Notes: generated from the letters alone by a model not told the origin. DNA of 64,000 nt from Shewanella seohaensis (GCF_025449215.1 NZ_CP104900.1:3534001-3598000), one strand, 5' to 3'. Counted from the stretch's first letter, positions 1-9,109 are shown. Program-made: numbers and translations.

Positions 1-1959
1 TCCTATTTAGAGACGCCGCAATCCGTCACCTCTGTTACCAGCCAAATGATGCATGACCAACAACTCAACAGCGTCATCGAAGCCATGACCAGCGTAGCAG
101 GCATCAATGCTCGGCCGATGGACAACGACAGATACAGCATCAGCTCGCGCGGAATTGCGGTCACCAGCATTCTTTACGATGGCGTGCCCACCACCTATGA
201 CACCCGTTTTAACTACGGCGATAACCTAATCGATACCGCCATCTACGAGCGCGTGGAAATTGTCCGTGGCGCCACAGGGTTAATGACGGGTGCAGGTAAT
301 CCTTCGGCCGCGATTAACCTTATTCGTAAACGCCCGACGCAAGAATTTATGGGCAGTACCTCAGTGAGTGTCGGCTCATGGAACAATCTGCGCGGTATGG
401 TCGATTTATCCAGCGGCTTAAATGAAAGTGGCAGCATTCGTGGCCGGGTTGTCGCCGCCTATCAGGATAAAGAATCCTTCCAAGACAGATACGAGCAGCA
501 ACGCACCACCCTCTATGGCATTGTTGAAACCGATATTACCGACAGCACACTGCTGACCTTAGGCGTGGATTATCAAGACACCACGCCCGAAGCCACTATG
601 TCCGGCGGGCTGCCGCTGTTCCACAGTGATGGCAGTCGTACAAATTACGATCGCGCCACTTCCACCGCTCCCGATTGGGCCTCGGCGCATACCCAAGGGC
701 TTAATACCTTCGCCAGTCTTGAACATCGTTTTGATAACGGTTGGGAGCTGAAAGGCTCCTACAGCTATGGCGATAACTCGCTGAAATATAATGTGCTGTG
801 GGCTACAGGTTACCCTGACCCCGTGACTAATCTTGGTGCCACCGCAGGCTCAATCGCCTATGTCGATGGAAGTCGTACCCAACATAACCTCGACTTACGG
901 GCGCAGGGAATGTTTGCCCTGTTTGGCCAAGAACATCAGCTTACCTTTGGCTGGACGGGTCAGCGCCAAGAGTTTGCCAACCCTTACTATTATCCTACGG
1001 CCGCCGTGCCGCCCTTGGGAGATTTTCGCGATCCCAACTTCCAGTATCCAAAACCTCAGTGGAAAGAGACTCACACCACGGGCTCCTTCGGCGAAACCGA
1101 GCAAAGCGCCGCCTATGTGGCCACACAGCTCAATCTGACCGATGCCTTGGCATTGCTCGCGGGGCTGCGCCTTAACCAGTGGCAAACCGACCAAGATAAC
1201 TTTGGCAGCATGTATGATTTTAAGGTCGACAATGAGCTCACCACCTATTTTGGCCTGACCTACTCGCTCGGTGAGCAATACTCGCTTTACGCCAGTTATA
1301 CGGATATTTTTGCGCCGCAAACCTTGCAGCGCATCGATGCCAGCTACATCGACCCCGTCAAAGGCAAAAACTACGAGGCGGGTATTAAGGCCAGCTTGAT
1401 GGATGAAAGCTTAGATATGTCGTTGTCGGTATTTGAAATTCGCCAAGACAATGTTGGTGAACGCACCGGAGATGTACTGCCAGGCACTACTATCCCAGTG
1501 TATCGAGAGGTTAACGGCACTAAGACCCAAGGCTTTGAGTTTGAATCCACAGGCAAAATCACCGATGACTGGAATATCTACTTCGGCTACACCCAATTCA
1601 GTACCGATGATCCTAAGGGCAATCGCATCAACACCTCATCACCTCGCCAGCAGCTAAAACTCTTTACCACTTATACCTTCAGCGGCGATTGGAACAAGTT
1701 GCAGCTTGGCGCTGGGGTTAATTGGCAAAGCCGAGTCTATCAAACCGTGAACTCACCCTTAGGCAGAGTCGAGGTAGAGCAAGGCTCCTATGCATTGGCC
1801 AGCCTAATGGCAAGTTATGCCTTTACCGAGCAGCTAAAGCTAAGCGCCAATGTGCACAACGCCTTGGATAAAACCTACTACAGCCAAGTGGGGCAATTTA
1901 GTCAGTACCAATATGGTACCCCGCGCAGCGTGAGCGTGAATTTGGATTATCGCTTCTAA
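1..1959 (+). CDS. TonB-dependent siderophore receptor (5'-truncated by window edge)
   Basis: Outer-membrane beta-barrel receptor that imports ferric siderophore using TonB energy. The reading frame is open from base 1, so the signal peptide, TonB box and start codon lie outside the window. The visible 652 residues begin in the plug domain (PQSVTSVT..., then VEIVRGATGLMTGAGNPSAAIN, the typical plug motif) and continue through the barrel to a C-terminal strand ending in YRF, as expected for Bam-assembled barrels. The FhuE/FpvA-like subgroup is suggested by the plug motif. It is followed 91 bases later by a FhuF-type ferric reductase, so the pair likely takes up and releases iron from a hydroxamate siderophore. 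In S. oneidensis a receptor-reductase pair of this kind sits beside the putrebactin biosynthesis genes (recalled, not checked here). Confidence 0.9.
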   Translation, partial: SYLETPQSVTSVTSQMMHDQQLNSVIEAMTSVAGINARPMDNDRYSISSRGIAVTSILYDGVPTTYDTRFNYGDNLIDTAIYERVEIVRGATGLMTGAGNPSAAINLIRKRPTQEFMGSTSVSVGSWNNLRGMVDLSSGLNESGSIRGRVVAAYQDKESFQDRYEQQRTTLYGIVETDITDSTLLTLGVDYQDTTPEATMSGGLPLFHSDGSRTNYDRATSTAPDWASAHTQGLNTFASLEHRFDNGWELKGSYSYGDNSLKYNVLWATGYPDPVTNLGATAGSIAYVDGSRTQHNLDLRAQGMFALFGQEHQLTFGWTGQRQEFANPYYYPTAAVPPLGDFRDPNFQYPKPQWKETHTTGSFGETEQSAAYVATQLNLTDALALLAGLRLNQWQTDQDNFGSMYDFKVDNELTTYFGLTYSLGEQYSLYASYTDIFAPQTLQRIDASYIDPVKGKNYEAGIKASLMDESLDMSLSVFEIRQDNVGERTGDVLPGTTIPVYREVNGTKTQGFEFESTGKITDDWNIYFGYTQFSTDDPKGNRINTSSPRQQLKLFTTYTFSGDWNKLQLGAGVNWQSRVYQTVNSPLGRVEVEQGSYALASLMASYAFTEQLKLSANVHNALDKTYYSQVGQFSQYQYGTPRSVSVNLDYRF

Positions 1960-2050
1960 CAGGCTGTCGTTAACTAGCTGTTCATCAATGAAAACTGCGG
2001 TGAGTCTAGAGTTCACCGCAGTTTAATCAATTCAAGCCTAAGGAGTGATT

Positions 2051-3091
2051 ATGGCGCGCCAAAGGGAAACGGTACCGACCTTAGCCAAGCTTTCCAGAGG
2101 GACCCAACCTGATCATACCAAGCACTGCCATAGCAAATGCTCGCAAAGTTTAAACACTGTGGTCGGCGCGCAAACAACAACCAAGCTAACAGCGCTAAGC
2201 CCTGCGGATTTAACTCAAGTCGCCAAAACGTTTAATCAACGACTGGCGCTGCGCGCCCCATTTTATGCCCAGCACTTTGTGGCAACCACCAAACCCCAAG
2301 GACTCAGTATTGATACTTGGAGTCAGCCAGCCGTTTATCAGCAGCTTTTACTGGATTTTGCCAAGGCCTATCCACCCTTGGGAAAAACTACATCTTCCAT
2401 CCAGTCAGAAAATATTCCCGAGCAGTTATTGCTCAGCCATAGCCATAATTCCAAAGCCCTGCACTCGCTCTGGGGACAGTGGTATTTCGGTTTGTTAGTG
2501 CCGCCCATGTTGGAATGGATCATTAGCGCGCCGCAGTCGCTCGTGAGCACCATTGAGCAGATTGAGCAGATTGATATAGCGCCTAAGCATTTTTATCTTC
2601 GGCCCCATGATTCGGGCAGAGTCGCAGGTTTTGAGTTTCAATTAACTCCCACTCCTCGGGATAACGTCGCCATAGTTAAAGCCGGCATAGTTAAATCCAC
2701 TGTCTTAACGCCACCCCGCGAGCGACGACTTATCCAGTGGATTCAAAGCCATCTAATCCCGAGCGTTGAGCGATTAACCGGTTTAAGCCCAACCCCCGCA
2801 AAGTTGTATTGGAGCCATTTAGGCTACCTTATTCACTGGTATTTGGGCGAAATGGCATTGCCAGATATTGAGTTTGAACAGCTTAAGGCGCTGCTATTTA
2901 ACACAATATCCTTTGACGATGGCGAAGATAATCCACTCTACAACAGCATTAATCTGCTGCCCGCCTCAGCAACTCACTCAGACAATATTCGCCGCGTGTG
3001 CTGCTTAAGGTATCAACTTGCCAACAGTCATCGCTGCGTAGATTGCCCGTTAGCCACGCGCGCCCAAGCCAAACATGCCGCACAAGCTTAG
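2051..3091 (+). CDS. FhuF-type ferric-siderophore reductase
   Basis: Cytoplasmic 2Fe-2S protein that probably reduces imported ferric siderophore to release Fe(II). The diagnostic feature is the C-terminal cysteine cluster RRVCCLRY...HRCVDCPL (residues about 316-336), the CC-x10-C-x2-C arrangement of FhuF. The central part (HSLWGQWYFGLLVPPMLEWII, and later LYWSHLGYLIHWYLGEM) matches the FhuF-like domain. The N-terminal 60 residues include a His/Cys-containing stretch and look poorly conserved. The ATG at 2051 is chosen because AGGAG lies at 2041-2045; a GTG at 2045 would overlap that ribosome-binding site. It sits directly downstream of the receptor, probably in one transcript. Function is by family and neighbourhood; electron donor unknown. 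Confidence 0.85.
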   Translation: MARQRETVPTLAKLSRGTQPDHTKHCHSKCSQSLNTVVGAQTTTKLTALSPADLTQVAKTFNQRLALRAPFYAQHFVATTKPQGLSIDTWSQPAVYQQLLLDFAKAYPPLGKTTSSIQSENIPEQLLLSHSHNSKALHSLWGQWYFGLLVPPMLEWIISAPQSLVSTIEQIEQIDIAPKHFYLRPHDSGRVAGFEFQLTPTPRDNVAIVKAGIVKSTVLTPPRERRLIQWIQSHLIPSVERLTGLSPTPAKLYWSHLGYLIHWYLGEMALPDIEFEQLKALLFNTISFDDGEDNPLYNSINLLPASATHSDNIRRVCCLRYQLANSHRCVDCPLATRAQAKHAAQA

Positions 3092-3251
3092 CCTTATCGG
3101 TCACGGCCCACTTAGTCGTAAGAGCAACATGGATTGCAACAGCCCTTCACACCGCTTTCATGCAACAGTTAGCAATCGGTCACCTTTCACGGCTTTTTCC
3201 CTCTAGCCCCCGTGCTACACTCAAGCCCACGTCTTCTTAACACGATTATTT

Positions 3252-3797
3252 ATGAAACAACTGCTTGATTTTCTGCCCCTCATTATCTTTTTTGCCGTCT
3301 ATAAATTTTTCGATATTTATATCGCCAGTGGCGCCTTAATCGCAGCCACTGCACTGCAATTAGTCGTGACCTATGCGCTGTACAAAAAATTGGAGAAGAT
3401 GCACCTAATTACCTTCGCTATGGTGACAGTGTTTGGCACCCTCACCTTAGTGTTCCATGACGATGCCTTTATCAAGTGGAAAGTCACTATTATTTATGCT
3501 TTATTTGCCCTAGCCCTTGGCGTGAGCCAGCTACTCAACAAGTCGATTTTAAAGTCCATGTTGGGTAAAGAGATGAAGGTGGCCGATAAGATTTGGGCAC
3601 ACGTAACTTGGTACTGGGTAAGCTTTTTTACCATCTGTGGCCTAGTCAATATCTATGTCGCCTTTAGACTGCCGTTAGAAACTTGGGTGAACTTTAAAGT
3701 GTTTGGCCTCACCGCCTTAACCCTGATTAATACCGTTATCACCGTCTTTTACCTTTATAAACATCTTCCCGAAGATCAACGCAAGGAACTCAAATAA
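3252..3797 (+). CDS. yciB: YciB family inner-membrane protein (septation/envelope protein A)
   Basis: Polytopic inner-membrane protein of the YciB/IspZ family (181 residues), with about five hydrophobic segments from the N-terminus ([20 protein letters not shown]) to the end. The family is linked to envelope integrity and interacts with divisome and elongasome proteins in E. coli; the molecular activity is not known. The signature [13 protein letters not shown] and the later [14 protein letters not shown] fit the family well. The stop codon TAA shares its last base with the ATG of the yciI gene (TAATG), implying translational coupling, and yciI is likewise coupled to xthA, so the three form an operon. 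No strong Shine-Dalgarno is visible before the ATG. Confidence 0.93.
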   Translation: MKQLLDFLPLIIFFAVYKFFDIYIASGALIAATALQLVVTYALYKKLEKMHLITFAMVTVFGTLTLVFHDDAFIKWKVTIIYALFALALGVSQLLNKSILKSMLGKEMKVADKIWAHVTWYWVSFFTICGLVNIYVAFRLPLETWVNFKVFGLTALTLINTVITVFYLYKHLPEDQRKELK

Positions 3798-4096
3798 TGT
3801 GGTATATGATTTCAGCTCAAGATGTTGAGAACAGCTTAGAAAAACGTTTAGCGGCGCGTCCTGCGCATTTAGCTCGCTTACAGGAACTGGCCGATGAAGG
3901 TCGTTTGCTGGTTGCGGGTCCACACCCTGCTATCGATAGCGAAAACCCTGGCGATGCGGGTTTTAGCGGCTCATTAGTGGTGGCGGATTTCGATTCGTTA
4001 GCCACGGCTCAAGCCTGGGCAGATGCCGATCCTTACTTCGCTGCGGGCGTATATCAAAGCGTTGTGGTAAAACCCTTCAAACGAGTTCTCCCTTAA
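3797..4096 (+). CDS. yciI: YciI family protein
   Basis: Small ferredoxin-like alpha/beta barrel protein (99 residues) of the YciI/YCII family, cytoplasmic. Family features seen: [20 protein letters not shown] at the N-terminus, the catalytic-type His in VAGPHP and the following Asp in [22 protein letters not shown], then DPYFAAGVY near the C-terminus. Some relatives are dehydrochlorinases or hydrolases, but for YciI itself the reaction is not established. It overlaps yciB upstream and xthA downstream by one base each (TAATG junctions), indicating co-translation of the three genes. Confidence 0.9.
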   Translation: MWYMISAQDVENSLEKRLAARPAHLARLQELADEGRLLVAGPHPAIDSENPGDAGFSGSLVVADFDSLATAQAWADADPYFAAGVYQSVVVKPFKRVLP

Positions 4097-4908
4097 TGAA
4101 AATCGTTTCTTTCAATATCAATGGATTGCGTTCTCGCCTGCATCAATTGCAAGCGTTAATCGACAGCCATCAGCCCGATATTATCGGCCTGCAAGAAACC
4201 AAAGTGCACGATGAAGCCTTCCCGCTCGCCGAAGTCGAGGCCATGGGCTATCACGTGCATTACCACGGTGGCAAGGCACACTATGGCGTAGCCATGCTCT
4301 CCAAAGTCGCCCCAATTAAGGTGCAAAAGGGCTTTGCAACCGATGAAGAAGATGCGCAGCGCCGCATGATTATCGGCACCTTTGCTCAGGCAAATGGCCG
4401 TCCGTTAACTGTGTTGAATGGTTATTTCCCTCAGGGCGAAAGCATTGATCATCCGACAAAGTATCCTGCTAAGCGTAAGTTTTATCAGGACTTAATGGCA
4501 CATTTGCACGCTAATCATAGCAACGATGAAGATATCGCCATCATTGGGGACATCAATATTTCGCCCATCGATTTGGATATCGGCATCGGTGAAGTCAACC
4601 GCAAACGTTGGCTAAAAACCGGAAAATGCAGCTTCCAACCCGAAGAGCGTGAATGGCTGAAAACCCTGCAAGATTGGGGATTGGTGGACACCTTCCGTCA
4701 ACTCCACCCCGACCGCAGCGAGCGTTATTCATGGTTCGATTACCGCAGCAAAGGCTTCGATGATAACCGCGGCCTACGCATCGATGTGATCTTAGCCACG
4801 CCGTCACTGGCCGCACGTTTAGTCGAATCCGACGTCGATTACGATTTGCGAGGCATCGATAAACCCTCAGATCACGCGCCAATTTGGAGCACCTTTAAAG
4901 AAGCCTAA
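4096..4908 (+). CDS. xthA: Exodeoxyribonuclease III
   Basis: Class II AP endonuclease and 3'-to-5' exonuclease of base-excision repair. The 270-residue protein has the full exonuclease III motif set: [14 protein letters not shown] (Asn of the metal site), IIGLQETKV (catalytic Glu), NGYFPQGES, the [15 protein letters not shown] block (Asp/Asn), [23 protein letters not shown] and the terminal SDHAPIW (catalytic Asp-His pair). Length matches E. coli XthA. The ATG overlaps the yciI stop by one base. A strong intrinsic terminator follows at 4936-4963. Confidence 0.96.
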   Translation: MKIVSFNINGLRSRLHQLQALIDSHQPDIIGLQETKVHDEAFPLAEVEAMGYHVHYHGGKAHYGVAMLSKVAPIKVQKGFATDEEDAQRRMIIGTFAQANGRPLTVLNGYFPQGESIDHPTKYPAKRKFYQDLMAHLHANHSNDEDIAIIGDINISPIDLDIGIGEVNRKRWLKTGKCSFQPEEREWLKTLQDWGLVDTFRQLHPDRSERYSWFDYRSKGFDDNRGLRIDVILATPSLAARLVESDVDYDLRGIDKPSDHAPIWSTFKEA

Positions 4909-4935
4909 CTCGCTTGGGTTAATTCTTTAATTGAT

Positions 4936-4963
4936 AAAAACATCGGCTTAGGCCGATGTTTTT
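4936..4963 (+). terminator. Intrinsic terminator after xthA
   Basis: A 12-base inverted repeat (AAAAACATCGGC / GCCGATGTTTTT) with a TTAG loop, the right arm ending in a T run, 28 bases after the xthA stop. Confidence 0.85.
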
Positions 4964-4969
4964 GTTTGA

Positions 4970-5396
4970 GAGTGAGTACGTTAAGTGCAGACTTTATAGG
5001 CGAGCCATGGTATTCACTCGACGACACGGTGAATAGACACCTAGGGGTTCTAAGCTTATGAACGAGAGCCATGGTCATTCTCATGCGTCCCTGCATTGCA
5101 CGACATTCAGGCGTCCTACCTATCAGATGGCGAAATGGCCGTTAAACACCGATGTTGTTCAAGTCCATGCTTGGATGCAGGGCCGCCCCGTCAGATGTAA
5201 TGGATTCACGAATGCCGTGATGGCATGGATGCCAAAGAGCGGCCATGGGGCGGACGGTCGTCTCGCTAATCGCCACGGTTCACCTGTTTAGCATCGACGA
5301 AGTCTGTTTGCTTTAAAGAAATACGTAGCGTGCTTTGGGACATTTTCGAGTTAAAGCTTTAACTCTAATCCGTGGAGTTCGGTTTAAAATATCTTT
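4970..5396. other. Intergenic stretch with a possible repeat element; no convincing gene
   Basis: Between the xthA terminator and the first attC-like hairpin there is no convincing gene. A 77-codon frame at 5058-5291 has no ribosome-binding site and a Trp/His/Arg-rich composition unlike a protein. The stretch around 5160-5260 contains related sequences such as GGATGCAGGGCCGCCCC and, further on, GGATGCC...CGGCCATGGGGCGG, an imperfect inverted arrangement that resembles a dispersed repeat. Confidence 0.4.
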
Positions 5397-5397
5397 G

Positions 5398-5445
5398 GGC
5401 TAACGCCGCATTGCAGCGGGTTGTCCGCTGCAATGCCTTGTTATG
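5398..5445 (-). repeat. attC-like recombination site following the nuclease gene
   Basis: Read on the minus strand, the TAA stop of the nuclease gene is followed at once by CATAACAAGGC, then a perfect 12-base stem (5408-5419 with 5425-5436, five-base loop), then GGCGTTAG. The outer TAAC...GTTA pair (5401-5404 with 5440-5443) plus an inner perfect stem is the layout of integron attC sites of the short TAACAAGGC...GCGTTA type. The core triplets deviate from the RYYYAAC/GTTRRRY consensus at one or two positions. No extrahelical bases can be assigned with confidence. Confidence 0.6.
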
Positions 5446-6480
5446 TTACTCACTCCACTCTGGTGTCATAGCTCTTAGGGCCTCATTAACCCCAAAGCAT
5501 TCATATATTGGGTAACTAGCCTTAAGGTTAGTAATATTAAAGTAGGCGTAAAGCCGGAACTCATGCTCTCGTTTTATATATATTCCATACCTCAAGCCAT
5601 CTGTCACTATCAATCTACGGCAATTATCTTTTCCTTTCGCGTAGGATTGAGCTTGTGAAAATGCAGTTAAACAGGAGTTTCCTTTCTTTTTTGCTTCCAC
5701 AACTACACTTAAGTTGGAGTCTTTTCTTGGAAGACTCTTAAATAAGGCCACATCTACTTTATTCCACTCAATGGCCATTTTTTGAGGCGTCCAACCCAAC
5801 GCTCTAAGTAATGGAACTGCCAAATAGGAAACTGTTTCAAACTCCGAGGGGTTGTCATATTTGTTATACCATTTAGCAATCCTCACCAATTCATCGATTT
5901 CTTTATTTAAATTATCGATCGAATTACTAGAAACCCCATTATCGAATAGAAACTCTGAAACAGCTTCAAAGTCAACAGTGTTATCTTCAGATCTCGGCAA
6001 TTCGATTAGTGGTGGAGTATTGTCGAAATCAAGCGCCAATGATTCAATCCAATCAGTGACAATCGGCGAATCAAGTTTTTGTGTTGTATCGCCTTGCTTA
6101 AGAGTATAAGTATCAAAGTTTTTAGGTGACTTAAGTCCTTTCCATAACCAACTCACTCTACGAACATGCTGTAAATCCCAGCCGTCTACATCACCAAATA
6201 AATCAAGCCATTCATAATCACCTACGACAACACCTACACCAAGTATTGTTGAAGTTCCTAAACGGAGAACAACAATGTCTCCATCTTTAATCTCTTGCGA
6301 AAATCGCTTAAGGTCGGTCACTTTCTTAGAGGACCAATCATCGTTTCTTAACGTCTTAGCACAGCCTGGCCATGAACCAGCGTAACCAGGACCATTTAGT
6401 ATGACGTCCCACTTGAGACATATCGCAGCATAATTTCTATCTGTATCACCAACAGCTTGTTGCCAATAGCTTCTATTCAA
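5446..6480 (-). CDS. Putative nuclease with HsdR_N-like PD-(D/E)xK domain, cassette-borne
   Basis: 344 residues. The C-terminal half resembles the stand-alone type I restriction HsdR N-terminal nuclease fold: SEFETVSYLAVPLLRALGW (motif Glu), KVDVALF (Asp) and SVVVEAKK (the E-x-K of PD-(D/E)xK) at about residues 215-275. The N-terminal 110 residues (YWQQAVGDTDRNYAAICL..., DGDIVVLRLGTSTILGVGVV) look like a PUA/EVE-type fold, which in known restriction factors reads modified bases; that assignment is weaker. There is no helicase or methylase, so it is not a full type I system. The start is a TTG with GGAG upstream. The attC-like hairpin begins at the stop codon, suggesting a mobile cassette. Plausible role: modification-dependent restriction or other anti-phage defence. 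Function unproven. Confidence 0.7.
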   Translation of the reverse strand: MNRSYWQQAVGDTDRNYAAICLKWDVILNGPGYAGSWPGCAKTLRNDDWSSKKVTDLKRFSQEIKDGDIVVLRLGTSTILGVGVVVGDYEWLDLFGDVDGWDLQHVRRVSWLWKGLKSPKNFDTYTLKQGDTTQKLDSPIVTDWIESLALDFDNTPPLIELPRSEDNTVDFEAVSEFLFDNGVSSNSIDNLNKEIDELVRIAKWYNKYDNPSEFETVSYLAVPLLRALGWTPQKMAIEWNKVDVALFKSLPRKDSNLSVVVEAKKKGNSCLTAFSQAQSYAKGKDNCRRLIVTDGLRYGIYIKREHEFRLYAYFNITNLKASYPIYECFGVNEALRAMTPEWSE

Positions 6481-6506
6481 AAGTTAATCTCCATGCTACT
6501 TGAAAA

Positions 6507-6615
6507 CATAACGCCGCAAACAGCGGCGAGCGATAGCGAGTCCGGCGGCGATAGCGAGTCCGGCGGCGATAGCGAGTCCGGCGGCGATAGCCGCGCACTG
6601 CTTTGCCTTGTTAAC
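6507..6615 (-). repeat. Second attC-like site, enlarged by an internal tandem repeat
   Basis: On the minus strand the stop codon of the DMP19-like gene lies inside the site (TTAACAAGGC), followed by AAAGCAGTGCGCGGC..., and the site ends in CGCCGCTGTTTGCGGCGTTATG. Outer TAAC...GTTA ends (6509-6512 with 6610-6613) and the TAACAAGGC/GCGTTA boxes match the site at 5398-5445. The variable terminal structure between the arms is expanded by three 18-base tandem copies. Placement of a stop codon inside the site is typical of gene cassettes. Confidence 0.6.
6532..6591. repeat. 18-bp tandem repeat inside the attC-like site
   Basis: Three identical copies of GATAGCGAGTCCGGCGGC (6532-6549, 6550-6567, 6568-6585) followed by a partial GATAGC. 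It creates a spurious Ser-Glu-Ser-Gly-Gly-Asp frame on the plus strand that should not be called a gene. Confidence 0.95.
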
Positions 6616-6934
6616 CTTCATGGCTCGATACCAGTGAAGCTAAATCATCTTCATATGCCAAAAACGCCTCATCAAAATCCTCGAAGGAATCTGAATCAGG
6701 GGAAATAACCTCCAATAACTCTTGCCTTGCATCACGATCTTTCGGAGGCATGCCGCCTGGAAATTTAGATGCTGCTCGTCTGACGATATCAGCAGTGTAA
6801 ACAGCTCCTATTTTTACAAGAGCATGGATCGTATCTTCTGTGTGATCACCTGCCGAGTTATAAAAGAATTGATCAAAGCCTCCATTATTTATTTCAGCCT
6901 CAAGCTCATCTATGAGTTCTTTAATCGTTGGCAC
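6611..6934 (-). CDS. DMP19/DUF4375-like DNA-mimic family protein, cassette-borne
   Basis: Small acidic protein, 107 residues. The block ELEAEINNGGFDQFFYNSAGDHTEDTIHALVKIGA followed by A..FPGG.PPKDRDARQELL matches the DMP19-like (DUF4375) domain, whose Neisseria founder is an acidic DNA mimic that sequesters a DNA-binding repressor. The C-terminus here is strongly acidic (SPDSDSFEDFDEAFLAYEDD). The start is a GTG preceded by AAGGAG at good spacing. The stop codon lies within an attC-like site, and the next gene in the same direction is a nuclease followed by another such site. A DNA mimic beside a nuclease could act as an anti-restriction or control partner; that is only inference. Confidence 0.75.
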   Translation of the reverse strand: MPTIKELIDELEAEINNGGFDQFFYNSAGDHTEDTIHALVKIGAVYTADIVRRAASKFPGGMPPKDRDARQELLEVISPDSDSFEDFDEAFLAYEDDLASLVSSHEG

Positions 6935-7654
6935 AAATACTCCTTGGAGGTTAACATTTTATTCATGCGCATGCGCATTTACCTCGTTGGACCAGTGAAA
7001 ACGCGCACAGTTAACTATCTGTATGTAAAGAACTTATCAACATTCTGCCGCTTTTCATATAAGTAATCCATCTGGAAAAACGCGCATGTGCGTTTTCTAA
7101 ATCTATTAACTAAAAGCCAGCTACCATAGTCATTTGATTTTATAGTGTTTTATTTGCTACAGATGGAATTAATGCGCACTGATATTGTCTTAAAATCACA
7201 CCAAAGTATCTAAATTTAAATATGACTGTATAGCCATACATTATTAGCCACTTCGCGGTAAGGCCAAACATAGGTAACTAGATGAGAATTTGTATGGCAA
7301 CAAGAGTAGGTATTTTCGATTGAGATAACGAGCCGAAACACACTTTGGGGCAATACCTTTTTAGCTGAAAGAGCTGTAAAAGGGTTAGTTAAGGTTGGCA
7401 TTGTTGCACCAGTGCCCCTCTAAAATAGGGACATTTTAGTAATAAAAAGAGAGCGTGGTATTGGGGGTATAGTGACAATTACTGCTAAGCAACTCAGTTA
7501 TCTGCTTTGAGGTATTTCGAAAATGAAATGGCGGAAATCTACGATTTCCGCCATTTTCAGATGATACGCTAATGCTTTGTATGAGACTCAGTATCGGGTG
7601 TTATTGCTCAACTACCCACACTGAAAACTGGCAATGCCCACATTGAAGGTAAGA
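6935..7654. other. Intergenic region upstream of the cassette pair; no convincing gene
   Basis: About 720 bases, AT-rich. It holds several short palindromic motifs (GCATGCGCATGC near 6967, AAAACGCGCATGTGCGTTTT near 7078) and the chemoreceptor terminator. A 61-codon minus-strand frame at 7216-7401 has no ribosome-binding site or recognisable family. No integrase gene or attI could be identified here. Confidence 0.5.
7526..7556 (-). terminator. Hairpin downstream of the chemoreceptor gene
   Basis: Perfect 14-base arms (AAATGGCGGAAATC / GATTTCCGCCATTT) around TAC, about 100 bases after the stop codon of the minus-strand chemoreceptor. The T tail is short, so termination is likely but not certain. 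Confidence 0.65.
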
Positions 7655-9109
7655 TTAGCTAGTGCGGTACTGTTTAAGGATCCCTTCGAGTTCAACCGAG
7701 GCATGTTGCAAATCATGCGCTAGGGTGACACTGCGCTGCGCCGTTTGTTTAATGGTATCGGATTGATGGCGGATCTCATTGAGTTGGCCAGCAATATCGC
7801 GAGCGGCCACGCTCTGCTCTTCCGCCGATGCAGCAATCTGGCTGCTCATATCGAATACGGCATTAACCGATTGCGCCATCCCCTCGACATCGTCGCCCAC
7901 GGCAATAATGGCGCTGCGGCCTTCATCGGCGCGGTCCACAATCTCGGTGGTGATATTGGAGAGCTGACGAGTGCCCGATTGCAATCCTTCGATCATCGCT
8001 TGGATCTCAACAGTCGCTTGTTGAGTCCGTCCCGCTAAGGTACGCACTTCATCGGCAACCACCGCAAAACCGCGGCCTTGCTCACCCGCACGGGCTGCTT
8101 CGATGGCCGCATTCAGCGCCAGCAAATTGGTCTGCTCGGAAATACTGTTGATGGTAGTCACCACGGCATCGATACCCGCCGCATCCTTAGATAACTGTTC
8201 TACCGATGAAAATGCTGCGCCAATCTTGGTTGAGAGTTGCCCAATACTGTCGACCGTATGGCTAATACGTCCTTGGCTGGCACTCATTTGGCTGGCGTTA
8301 TCTTTGGTCTGGAGCGAGGTATTACTGGCATTGACCGACACTTCTTCAATCGCCGAGGTCATCTGCGCCATGGCAACGGCAACCGAGTCTAAAAATTGAT
8401 GCTGGGCACCAATTAACTCGCCACTGCTTTTGGCCTGCTGATTAAACTCATCGGCGGCGAGGGAGAGCGTCTGAGCATTGCTGCGAATAGCACTCACCAT
8501 TTCACTCATGTTATCGGCGCAGCGGTCAATTTCGCGGGCGATTAAACTGAAGTCATCGGTGCCGAAAAAGTTTAATCTAAAACTTAAGTCGCCATCGGCT
8601 AAGCGTTTGATGGCCATGTACATATCCCACAGGCCACCGCCGAGGGAGGTTGAAATCCAGTAGCTGAGTTGGAATAAGGGTAATAAACCGATTAACGCGA
8701 GCCAAAACATTAAGTTGGCATCGCTGCGCCCCTCGCTTTCCCATTGAGCAACATTTTGCGACAGCTCGAGTGCGCCGCTGGATCCCACGCTGGCACTGGC
8801 GGTCACATTTTCTCTTTGGCGCTGAGCGTCAGTTTGGCGACTGACAACACTTAAACCATTGTCACGGGCAAACTGTGACAACGTATCCCCTGTCAACTGC
8901 TGTGCATTCGCGACTTGAGCAAAGGCATCGACCGTCGCCTGCACCCGAGCTAAAGAGGCGGCTTCGAGGTTGCGGTGGGCATGTTGGTAATTGACGAGTG
9001 CAACGGCGGCGGTGATCAGCGCCACCATAGAGCAGACAACCCAAAACTTTCCGTTGAGACTGAATTTGATCAATATGGCATCAATGGTGCGAAACTGGAT
9101 TTGTTTCAT
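7655..9109 (-). CDS. Methyl-accepting chemotaxis protein
   Basis: Transmembrane chemoreceptor of 484 residues. A transmembrane segment near residues 22-42 ([17 protein letters not shown]) is followed by a short periplasmic domain of about 85 residues, a second segment near 133-153 ([20 protein letters not shown]), a HAMP-like linker ([16 protein letters not shown]) and the cytoplasmic signalling domain. Its hairpin tip reads [43 protein letters not shown], split across the usual conserved block that binds CheA/CheW. The small periplasmic domain is not a known large sensor fold, so the ligand cannot be predicted. GGAAATATCAAG lies before the ATG. It appears monocistronic. Confidence 0.93.
   Translation of the reverse strand: MKQIQFRTIDAILIKFSLNGKFWVVCSMVALITAAVALVNYQHAHRNLEAASLARVQATVDAFAQVANAQQLTGDTLSQFARDNGLSVVSRQTDAQRQRENVTASASVGSSGALELSQNVAQWESEGRSDANLMFWLALIGLLPLFQLSYWISTSLGGGLWDMYMAIKRLADGDLSFRLNFFGTDDFSLIAREIDRCADNMSEMVSAIRSNAQTLSLAADEFNQQAKSSGELIGAQHQFLDSVAVAMAQMTSAIEEVSVNASNTSLQTKDNASQMSASQGRISHTVDSIGQLSTKIGAAFSSVEQLSKDAAGIDAVVTTINSISEQTNLLALNAAIEAARAGEQGRGFAVVADEVRTLAGRTQQATVEIQAMIEGLQSGTRQLSNITTEIVDRADEGRSAIIAVGDDVEGMAQSVNAVFDMSSQIAASAEEQSVAARDIAGQLNEIRHQSDTIKQTAQRSVTLAHDLQHASVELEGILKQYRTS

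Noticed and set aside
6457..6708. Plus-strand frame with Ser-Glu-Ser-Gly-Gly-Asp repeats
   Set aside because: Produced by the 18-bp tandem repeat inside the attC-like site; it overlaps two genes on the other strand and lacks a ribosome-binding site.
5446..6934. Toxin-antitoxin pair
   Set aside because: The genes are separated by an attC-like site of about 110 bases and neither matches a known toxin or antitoxin family; the cassette reading fits better.
7216..7401. 61-codon minus-strand frame in the 7 kb gap
   Set aside because: No ribosome-binding site, unusual composition, no recognisable domain.
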